A stretch of 13,693 nt of DNA, from positions 1-13,693 of the forward strand of contig CAMLFH010000040.1 in assembly GCA_946479285.1 (NCBI GenBank), in the 5' to 3' direction. The stretch's first letter is position 1; each line of letters begins with the position of its first letter. The notes beneath the pieces were generated by a model. That model saw nothing but the letters and a program-made list of their open reading frames with translations. It ran no database searches and had not been told where the DNA came from. A program made the translations under genes and the position numbers. Origin of the DNA: an uncultured Flavobacteriales bacterium. GTDB lineage: Bacteria > Bacteroidota > Bacteroidia > Flavobacteriales > Crocinitomicaceae. Shown here piece by piece: positions 7,594-13,693 of this stretch.

Positions 7594-7703
7594 CCACATA
7601 GCAACATAGGTCACATAGTTTTCATGGATGAGGATAATAAGATTTCTATGGCTAAGTAAATCCAATTAAAAACATGCTATGTGTGCTATGTACCTATGTG
7701 GTT
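7592..7703. repeat. 112-bp palindromic intergenic element between convergent genes
   Basis: The arms at 7592-7618 and 7677-7703 are inverted copies matching at 23 of 27 positions; the mismatches come in two adjacent pairs. Each arm is itself built from short CACATAG/CATAG-like words (CTATGTG on the other arm). The central 58 bp is AT-rich with no coding sense. The element fills almost all the space between the waaA stop (7591-7593) and the stop of the LOG gene (7707-7709). It may act as a bidirectional terminator or be a dispersed REP/MITE-type repeat; both are inferences. Confidence 0.75.
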
Positions 7704-7706
7704 TTA

Positions 7707-8390
7707 CTAGAAGTTCGGGCTCAGATCGTGCGTTTTATAGAAATCCTCCACATATTTCACTGCTTCATCCGCTGTATCAACGATCGTCAAAAAGCGCATA
7801 TCATCTTCTGCGATATTGTGTTCTTTTTCAAGCATCACGTTTCTTACCCATTCTACCAACCCAGTCCAATAATCCCTTCCTACAAGTACTACCGGTCGTT
7901 TGGTAATTTTCTTCGTTTGTATCAGGGTAATTGCCTCAAATAACTCATCCATCGTACCGAATCCGCCCGGCATGACAATAAATCCCTGGGAGTATTTTAC
8001 GAAAATAACCTTGCGGACAAAGAAATAATCGAAATTCAAATGGCTTTCGCGATCCACATATTTATTGTGGAATTGTTCAAACGGCAGATCAATATTCAAC
8101 CCGACAGATTTCCCGCCTCCCTGGTGTGCGCCTTTGTTTCCGGCTTCCATAATTCCGGGGCCACCGCCTGTAATCACTCCATATCCTGCTTTCGCCAATT
8201 TTTCACCAATCTCTACACTCAATTGGTAATATACATTTTCTTCCTTTGTTCTTGCTGATCCGAAAATGGAAATACACGGCCCAATACGTGCCATGCGTTC
8301 GTATCCTTCAACAAATTCAGACATGATTTTGAAAATTGCCCAGCTGTCGTTTGTCTTTATCTCGTTCCAGTCCTTGCGTAATGCGTTCAT
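7707..8390 (-). CDS. LOG family protein (TIGR00730), nucleotide 5'-monophosphate phosphoribohydrolase
   Basis: The product is 227 aa with a Rossmann-like fold, expected in the cytoplasm. Family motifs are all present: FGSAR (43-47), GGGPGIMEAGNKGA (75-88), VRK (125-127, with the conserved Arg) and the signature PGGFGTMDE (141-149) followed by LFEAITLIQTKK. Members cleave the N-glycosidic bond of cytokinin riboside monophosphates or related nucleotides such as AMP; older annotations call them lysine decarboxylases, which is wrong. The substrate in this organism is not known. The gene is alone, converging on waaA, and I find no strong promoter match in the AT-rich 100 bp upstream. An N-terminal extension of about 35 residues precedes the core domain, as in other Bacteroidota members. 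Confidence 0.93.
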   Translation of the reverse strand: MNALRKDWNEIKTNDSWAIFKIMSEFVEGYERMARIGPCISIFGSARTKEENVYYQLSVEIGEKLAKAGYGVITGGGPGIMEAGNKGAHQGGGKSVGLNIDLPFEQFHNKYVDRESHLNFDYFFVRKVIFVKYSQGFIVMPGGFGTMDELFEAITLIQTKKITKRPVVLVGRDYWTGLVEWVRNVMLEKEHNIAEDDMRFLTIVDTADEAVKYVEDFYKTHDLSPNF

Positions 8391-8650
8391 TTGATTGCTT
8401 TAAGTAGCTAAAAATGCTATTTCAGTAAAAATAAAGTTCTTGAGCAAGATGAGTGTTATACCCGAAGATTAATTATGAACCAACTAACGTTTATAAGGCA
8501 GATGAGCACTCAAAAATTCTTAAAATGTGATGAACGGTTTTTTCAACTATGTTAACAGTTATTTTTCTGACCTTCAATTGTTTAAATATCTAACGATATC
8601 GATCCGTAAACACAAAATATCGACGAATCATTAAATTTTCGCGTTAAAAA
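8391..8650. other. AT-rich divergent intergenic region
   Basis: This stretch separates the LOG gene from the second giant gene and must hold control sites for both. No short gene is convincing. The main visible structure is an 8-bp perfect palindrome CGATATCG (8594-8601) and a direct repeat ATATCGA at 8596-8602 and 8617-8623, spaced 21 bp (about two helical turns), upstream of the promoter at 8651-8682. Confidence 0.55.
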
Positions 8651-8682
8651 TTTGGAAGTTGTTAAATTTTTTTATAATGTTG
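8651..8682 (+). promoter_or_regulatory. Bacteroidota-type promoter of the second giant gene
   Basis: TTTG (8651-8654), a 20-bp spacer, then TAATGTTG (8675-8682). The latter matches the TAnnTTTG consensus with one mismatch, and the spacing fits the -33/-7 arrangement of the Bacteroidota primary sigma factor. Transcription would begin near 8687-8690, leaving a leader of about 85 nt. Confidence 0.55.
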
Positions 8683-8687
8683 AGGAA

Positions 8688-8755
8688 CCTTTATTTCAAA
8701 AACTACGCTTTAGAGAACTCACACCATCCTACGGTGCTGTACGAGTAAATAAAGG
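8688..8755 (+). promoter_or_regulatory. Foldable 5' leader (68-nt stem-loop)
   Basis: CCTTTATTT (8688-8696) is perfectly complementary to AAATAAAGG (8747-8755). Inside, ACTC (8717-8720) can pair with GAGT (8743-8746) and CACC (8722-8725) with GGTG (8733-8736). The outer stem begins at the predicted transcription start and ends 19 bases before the ATG. It could protect the mRNA end or modulate translation; it matches no riboswitch class I recognise. Confidence 0.4.
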
Positions 8756-8774
8756 AAATTTAAAAACTAAAAAT

Positions 8775-11700
8775 ATGACCGTTATTTACTCGAATCGAGC
8801 TAGGATTCTTATGTCCTTACTTTTCAGCTCACTTTTCGTTATGACGTTGAATGCACAATGCCCCGGAACAAATACTGGGTACGTCAACGCTCAAGTAAGC
8901 CTAAACAACGCCGCGGGGGGAACTGATCCCTGGAACAATCCCGGCAATGCATTAACTGATAATAACAGTTATGCCACTATGTCGAACGCAGCCCTGCTTA
9001 TCGGTGGAACAGTCAGGAGCTCCAATTTCCTCGTTTTAAGGAATCTGAATTTAAACATCCCGATTAACGCACAGGTTTGTGGCGTTCAGGTAGAGATCCG
9101 CAAAGCAAGTTCCGATAACACCGGCTCAAACTGGACGCGCGATCTGGATATTCGGCTTTTGAAGAATAATCAGATCACAGGGACCAATCATGCCAATACA
9201 GGCGTCAATTGGCCAACCTCGGAAACAGCATTTACTTATGGGACCAATGCCGATTTATGGGGAACTACCCTGAACGGAATGGATGTCAGCAGTAACGGGT
9301 TTGGGGTTGCGGTGGCTATTGAATCGCGTGCAGCCGGATTACTTCTGCCAACCGTGATTTCTTACATCGATGCTGTTCGGATCCGTGTCTACTACTATAT
9401 TCCAACGACTGATTCCGACAATGACGGGATCCTGGATGTGTCAGATATAGACTTGGATGGTGATGGCGTAGCGAATAACTCGGAATTACTGCCCTGTACG
9501 GCAACAGTAACACTGCCATTAACGGCACAAGCCGATCCAACCCTGTATTATCCTACAGTCTCTGGCGTTACTGCAAATATGATTTCCCGGAATACAGCCG
9601 GGGCTGGAGTGATGAATTTCAATATTTCTGAAAATTTTCCTGCTGTAACCGGCTTGGAAATTTACACCGAACAGGACGTTGCTACGGCAGCAGATCAATC
9701 CATCCAGGTGATCAGATTTAATCAACCGGTAAATAATTTATCATTCAAATTACAGGATGTGGATGTGGCAGCCGGTCAATTCCAGGACCGGATTACGGTA
9801 AACGCATATTCATTCGGGCAGTTATATCAACTCACGGCAGCCAATTATACGATCGGATCGGGGAACTTCAACTCGTTTGTAGGAAGTAACCGTTTCCAGG
9901 GATTAGTAGCCATGGATAATACCGAACTGAACGGAACGATCACGGTAACTATTCCGGCACTTGTTGATTCAGTACGATTTGTTTATGATAACATTGATCC
10001 TGCTTTGGGCAACCAGGGATATGGAATCGGTGAGATCAAATTCTGTTCTCCGTCAGCATCTTCCCAGGATTTTGATAACGACGGAAAGGTAGATTGGAAA
10101 GACCAGGATTCTGACAATGACGGAATCATGGATTTATACGAATACCAAACATCTGCCGGATTTATTCCTCCAACAGGAGCGGATTCGGATGGAGATGGTT
10201 TGGATAATGCCTATGATGCAAGTACCGGTGGAACACTCATTGTTCCGGTTAATACCGATGGCACGGACAATCCGGATTACATAGATCTGGATTCCGATAA
10301 CGATGGATTCTCAGATCAGCTGGAAGGAAATGACGCGAACCACAATTGTGTGGCCGATTTCAACCTGCTGAATATAGATACCGACAATGATGGTCTGGAT
10401 AACGCTTACGATCCGAACAATGGAGGAACACTTGCTCCAAGACAAGACACGGATGGCAACGGAATTCCGGACTGGAGACAAAATTCTGTTCCAACTACTG
10501 CAAATGCAGGACCGGATCAAAGTGGTTGTGGAACAACTTACACCCTGGCTGCAAACGTTCCGGTGATTGGTCAGGGATATTGGACAGTAGTTTCAGGCGC
10601 AGGTAACTTCTCAAATATGAATACAGCTGCTGCAACAGTTTCCGCTTTGAATGCAGGAACGAATACTTATAGCTGGACAATTAATACGGATGGCTGCCAC
10701 GCTTCTTCAGATCAAATCTCAATTAACCAAAGTGCTCCGATCGCTACGCCAAGCGCCTTGAATAACGGACCTTTGTGTGAAGGGGCAACATTGAATTTAA
10801 CAACTCCTTTGGTTTCCGGGGCTACTTATTCCTGGACAGGACCAAACAGTTTCGCAAGTACTTTACAAAATCCTTCGATTTCAAATATTACGAGTGCAGG
10901 TGCGGGAACGTATAATGTAATAGTAACTGTTTCAGGTTGTAGTTCTTCAGCCGGAAGCACGAACGTAGTTGTCAACCCTGCTCCGGTTGCACCATCTGTT
11001 TCAAGTAACTCGCCGGTCTGCCAGGGTTCTCCTATCAACTTAACGGCGCCTTTGGTTCCGGGAGCAACTTATCAATGGTCAGGACCGGGAAGTTTTACTT
11101 CGTCCGTACAAAATCCAACGATCGCATCAGCTGCTTTGAGCAATGCCGGTACTTATTCACTGCAGATTACAGCAGGCGGATGTTCATCCACGGTTGCGGC
11201 AACAACGAATGTGATTGTTAACCCAATGCCAACGGCTGCAGCAGCTTCAAGCAATTCACCGGTTTGTCAGAATGCAGCAATTAACTTGTCTGCAACAACA
11301 GTTCCGGGAGCTACTTATTCCTGGACAGGACCGAATTCATTCTCAAGTACGGATCAAAACCCGATCATTCCAAATGCACAATCAATGAATGCAGGATCTT
11401 ATTCTGTAACAACGATTGTCAACGGCTGTTCTTCGTCTGCTAATTCAACTTCGGTGGTTATCAATCCGAGTACGACCATTGCTTTAGGAACGGTTACAAA
11501 TCCTACAACTTGTTCGTCTACGAACGGAAGTATCCAGGTAACGGGTTCTGCAACAGGAAACTTAAGTTGGACAGGAACTGCTTCCGGAAGTCAAATGGGA
11601 GTAACTCTTCCTGCTATAATCCCGAACCTGGGTTCAGGTGCTTATACCATTACATTAACACTTGCTTCAGGTTGTACATCCAATGTCTTATTGCAGACAC

Positions 11701-13693
11701 TAACGGGCCCAGCTGCACCGGCAACTCCAATAATTACCCCGGGCGGACCAACCACGTTCTGTGCAGGCGGTTCTGTAACATTAACTTCATCAGCAGCATC
11801 GACCTACCTGTGGTCGACCGGTGAAACAACTCAATCAATTAGTGTTTCTGCCGGAGGATCTTATACCGTAACTGTTGGAAATGGATCCGGCTGTGTGGCA
11901 GCATCTGCACCAACTTCCATTACTGTAAATCCGGCTCCAAGTGTTCCAATCATTTCCCCGGGTGGATCAACTACTTTCTGTACAGGAGGTTCAGTTACAT
12001 TGACTTCATCTGCTGCGGCAGGAAATACCTGGTCGACGACTGAAACAACTCAGGCAATTACAGTTTCTGCGTCCGGTACATATACGGTAACGGTTTCAAA
12101 CGGAACTTGTAGCTCAACAAGCGCAGGAACTATCGTAACGGTTACAGCTCCACTGGCAGCACCAACAATTACACCGGGAGGGCCAACTACTTTCTGTGTC
12201 GGAGGTTCTGTGACATTAACGTCATCGGCACCAACAGGAAATACCTGGTCGACGACTGAAACAACCAATGCAATTACCGTTTCTACAAGTGGTTCATATA
12301 CGGTAACTGTTGGATCAGGAAGCTGTTCAGCTACCAGTATGCCGATTTCAGTAACTGTAAATCCGGCGCCAACTGCAACCATTACACCTGGCGGACCAAC
12401 ATCTTTCTGTGCAGGTGGTTCAGTAACACTGACGTCTTCCCCGGGAAGTAGTTATTTGTGGTCGAACGGAGAAACAACCCAATCTATCATTGCGTCAATT
12501 ACCGGCTCTTATACTGTAACGGTAACAACCAGCGGATGCAGTGCTACAAGCGCACCAACTGCCGTTACCGTTAGCACCATTCCTACATCGCCAACCGTTA
12601 CACCAAGCGGACCAACAACTTTCTGTTTGGGTGATTCGGTTACACTGACATCCTCACCGGGTGGTGCATATATGTGGTCAAATGGAGCAACAACGCAGGC
12701 AATTACAGTATTCAATTCCGGATCTTATACCGTGACTATCACCACAAGCGGTTGTTCAGCTTCCAGTGCATCAACAGCTGTGATAGTTAATCCAACTCCA
12801 ACAACACCGACCATCACAGTTCTTGGCCCAACCAATTTCTGTGCAGGTGATTCAGTACAATTACAGTCATCTTCTGCATCAAGCTATCTATGGTCGAATG
12901 GTGAAACCACTCAATCCATCTGGGTGCATTTAACAGGAACATTTACGGTTACTGTTTCAAACGGAATGTGCAGTTCACAGCCATCTTCGTCAGTGACGCT
13001 TACAATGATTGACTGTAACATCGATACGGATGGTGACGGGTTAACAGATTTTGAGGAAGTAACAGATACCGGAACAGATCCGAATAATCCGGACACAGAC
13101 GGTGATGGTTATAATGACGGTAATGAAGTGACAATAGCTTCCGATCCATTAGATCCATGTGATCCGAATCCGATGAACCCGGTTTGTGATGTAGATGGCG
13201 ACGGGCTAACCAATTCCGAAGAAGCAACTGCAGGAACAGACCCGAATAACCCGGATACAGACGGCGATGGAGTGTTGGACGGAGAAGAAGTACTTGGAGT
13301 AGATGATCCTTCTACACCATATGTTACAACGGGAACTTCCGATCCGCTTGATGCTTGTGATCCGATCAATACAAGTCCGGCTTGTGATACAGACGGTGAT
13401 GGATTGAACAACGGTGATGAAGCTACAAACGGAACAGATCCTAACAACCCGGATACAGACGGTGATGGATTTAACGACGGATACGAAGTAACAAATGGTA
13501 CAGATCCGCTGGATCCTTGTGACCCGAATACGATGAGCGTAGCTTGTGATGTGGACGGTGACGGATTAACGAATGGGGAAGAGGGAACTGCCGGAACAAA
13601 CCCAATGAACCCGGATACCGATGGTGACGGAGTTTTAGACGGAGAAGAGGTGCATGGAGTAGACGATCCTTCCACGCCATATGTTCCAACAGG
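8775..13693 (+). CDS. Giant secreted/surface protein with TSP3 and Ig-like repeats (3' end outside window)
   Basis: The frame stays open from the ATG at 8775 to the window edge (1639 codons). The first 27 residues form a signal peptide ([15 protein letters not shown], then Gln28), which supports this start. In order: a beta-rich domain (about 28-210), a short thrombospondin type 3 (TSP3) Ca-binding run (DSDNDG, DLDGDG, about 213-238), a second beta-rich domain (about 240-430), a longer TSP3 block (432-569), a PKD-like segment containing ANAGPDQ (about 573-652), three Ig-like units of 81-82 aa, a distinct unit, six Ig-like units of 71-73 aa, and a DTDGDG-rich TSP3 array from residue 1416 to the edge. 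No enzymatic motif is seen. By analogy with such architectures in Bacteroidota it is probably T9SS-exported with a sorting domain beyond the window; that part is inference. A surface adhesin or matrix role is likely. Confidence 0.92.
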   Translation, partial: MTVIYSNRARILMSLLFSSLFVMTLNAQCPGTNTGYVNAQVSLNNAAGGTDPWNNPGNALTDNNSYATMSNAALLIGGTVRSSNFLVLRNLNLNIPINAQVCGVQVEIRKASSDNTGSNWTRDLDIRLLKNNQITGTNHANTGVNWPTSETAFTYGTNADLWGTTLNGMDVSSNGFGVAVAIESRAAGLLLPTVISYIDAVRIRVYYYIPTTDSDNDGILDVSDIDLDGDGVANNSELLPCTATVTLPLTAQADPTLYYPTVSGVTANMISRNTAGAGVMNFNISENFPAVTGLEIYTEQDVATAADQSIQVIRFNQPVNNLSFKLQDVDVAAGQFQDRITVNAYSFGQLYQLTAANYTIGSGNFNSFVGSNRFQGLVAMDNTELNGTITVTIPALVDSVRFVYDNIDPALGNQGYGIGEIKFCSPSASSQDFDNDGKVDWKDQDSDNDGIMDLYEYQTSAGFIPPTGADSDGDGLDNAYDASTGGTLIVPVNTDGTDNPDYIDLDSDNDGFSDQLEGNDANHNCVADFNLLNIDTDNDGLDNAYDPNNGGTLAPRQDTDGNGIPDWRQNSVPTTANAGPDQSGCGTTYTLAANVPVIGQGYWTVVSGAGNFSNMNTAAATVSALNAGTNTYSWTINTDGCHASSDQISINQSAPIATPSALNNGPLCEGATLNLTTPLVSGATYSWTGPNSFASTLQNPSISNITSAGAGTYNVIVTVSGCSSSAGSTNVVVNPAPVAPSVSSNSPVCQGSPINLTAPLVPGATYQWSGPGSFTSSVQNPTIASAALSNAGTYSLQITAGGCSSTVAATTNVIVNPMPTAAAASSNSPVCQNAAINLSATTVPGATYSWTGPNSFSSTDQNPIIPNAQSMNAGSYSVTTIVNGCSSSANSTSVVINPSTTIALGTVTNPTTCSSTNGSIQVTGSATGNLSWTGTASGSQMGVTLPAIIPNLGSGAYTITLTLASGCTSNVLLQTLTGPAAPATPIITPGGPTTFCAGGSVTLTSSAASTYLWSTGETTQSISVSAGGSYTVTVGNGSGCVAASAPTSITVNPAPSVPIISPGGSTTFCTGGSVTLTSSAAAGNTWSTTETTQAITVSASGTYTVTVSNGTCSSTSAGTIVTVTAPLAAPTITPGGPTTFCVGGSVTLTSSAPTGNTWSTTETTNAITVSTSGSYTVTVGSGSCSATSMPISVTVNPAPTATITPGGPTSFCAGGSVTLTSSPGSSYLWSNGETTQSIIASITGSYTVTVTTSGCSATSAPTAVTVSTIPTSPTVTPSGPTTFCLGDSVTLTSSPGGAYMWSNGATTQAITVFNSGSYTVTITTSGCSASSASTAVIVNPTPTTPTITVLGPTNFCAGDSVQLQSSSASSYLWSNGETTQSIWVHLTGTFTVTVSNGMCSSQPSSSVTLTMIDCNIDTDGDGLTDFEEVTDTGTDPNNPDTDGDGYNDGNEVTIASDPLDPCDPNPMNPVCDVDGDGLTNSEEATAGTDPNNPDTDGDGVLDGEEVLGVDDPSTPYVTTGTSDPLDACDPINTSPACDTDGDGLNNGDEATNGTDPNNPDTDGDGFNDGYEVTNGTDPLDPCDPNTMSVACDVDGDGLTNGEEGTAGTNPMNPDTDGDGVLDGEEVHGVDDPSTPYVPT
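10068..10481 (+). repeat. TSP3 calcium-binding repeat block
   Basis: Residues 432-569 of the giant protein contain successive Asp-rich loops: [32 protein letters not shown] and DTDGNG. A motif beginning DGLDNAYD, then GGTL and ending in PDY or PDW occurs twice (from about 10188 and 10380). These loops bind Ca2+ in the thrombospondin type 3 family and give rigid spacers between domains. Confidence 0.85.
10737..11475 (+). repeat. Three tandem Ig-like (PKD-like) repeats, about 81-82 aa
   Basis: Conserved Cys codons at 10776, 11019 and 11265 mark units spaced 243 and 246 bp. Each unit has SNSPVCQ- or GPLCEG-like starts, [13 protein letters not shown], a SFxS...QNPxI segment, AGTYxV and a second Cys in GCSSS. 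The unit type is the Ig-like fold common in Bacteroidota gliding and adhesin proteins. A different, related unit (11482-11721) follows. Confidence 0.85.
11722..13010 (+). repeat. Six tandem Ig-like repeats, about 71-73 aa
   Basis: The Cys codon of the TTFC motif falls at 11760, 11979, 12195, 12408, 12624 and 12840, giving periods of 219, 216, 213, 216 and 216 bp. Consensus: [39 protein letters not shown] and a second Cys near the end (GCSA). Units 2 and 3 share the variant NTWSTTET and a 31-base identical stretch, so they are the most recently duplicated or converted pair. Confidence 0.88.
13020..13693 (+). repeat. Alternating two-type TSP3 higher-order array (continues past the edge)
   Basis: Four units begin at 13023, 13188, 13386 and 13548 with DTDGDG or DVDGDG, then a [16 protein letters not shown] second loop. 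Units 1 and 3 (55 and 54 aa) end in SDPLDPCDP or TDPLDPCDP; units 2 and 4 carry the insert [10 protein letters not shown]. Type A to A is 363 bp and type B to B is 360 bp, so the real repeat is a composite of about 120 aa. Differences between copies are mostly third-position changes. Confidence 0.85.

Noticed and set aside
12050..12382. Minus-strand Val-rich frame under the Ig-like repeats
   Set aside because: It is a shadow of the periodic Thr/Val/Ser coding on the plus strand, which continues in one frame from 8775.
13109..13675. Minus-strand 188-codon Ser/Pro-rich frame in the TSP3 array
   Set aside because: It is the mirror of the periodic DTDGDG/DPNNPD coding sequence; repetitive GAT/GGT/CCG codons read backwards give open Ser/Pro-rich frames.

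Overview
The window looks like a chromosomal segment from a Bacteroidota bacterium, most likely a flavobacterium in the broad sense (order Flavobacteriales; a Fluviicola/Crocinitomicaceae-like organism is my guess, not shown). The reasons are a type IX secretion (T9SS) C-terminal sorting domain, SprB-type and thrombospondin-type-3 repeat adhesins, a Bacteroidota-type promoter (TTTG, 20-bp spacer, TAnnTTTG-like box), few Shine-Dalgarno sites, and moderate to low GC.

Layout. Positions 1-2134 (+) hold the C-terminal 710 codons of a very large repeat protein: SprB-like repeats with an 81-aa period, six 49-aa cysteine-paired repeats, an Ig-like domain and a T9SS sorting tail, followed by a strong intrinsic terminator (2150-2184). 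A gap of about 400 bp contains a 136-bp nested inverted repeat. Next come two divergent genes whose start codons share bases at a CATG: a DUF1343/NamZ-like lipoprotein (-, 2534-3826) and a LolC/E-type FtsX permease (+, 3825-5531) with an unusual insertion of about 140 aa. A two-gene unit follows: an outer-membrane-type protein (5629-6387) directly abutting the Kdo transferase gene waaA (6388-7593). A LOG-family nucleotide phosphoribohydrolase gene (-, 7707-8390) converges on waaA, and almost the whole gap between the two stop codons is a 112-bp palindromic element. After a 384-bp regulatory gap with a recognisable promoter and a foldable leader, a second giant surface protein begins at 8775 and runs off the right edge (at least 1639 codons).

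Functionally the window is dominated by the cell envelope: two secreted, repeat-rich proteins, an envelope lipoprotein probably acting on peptidoglycan, a lipoprotein-release-type permease, an outer-membrane-type protein and a lipid A-core enzyme. The LOG protein is a cytoplasmic nucleotide enzyme with no obvious link to the rest. I did not find a clearly new multi-gene system. The least ordinary observations are the Ig/SprB-like insertion in the permease, the overlapping divergent start codons, the two palindromic intergenic elements, the leader of the second giant gene, and the alternating higher-order calcium-binding repeat at its right end.
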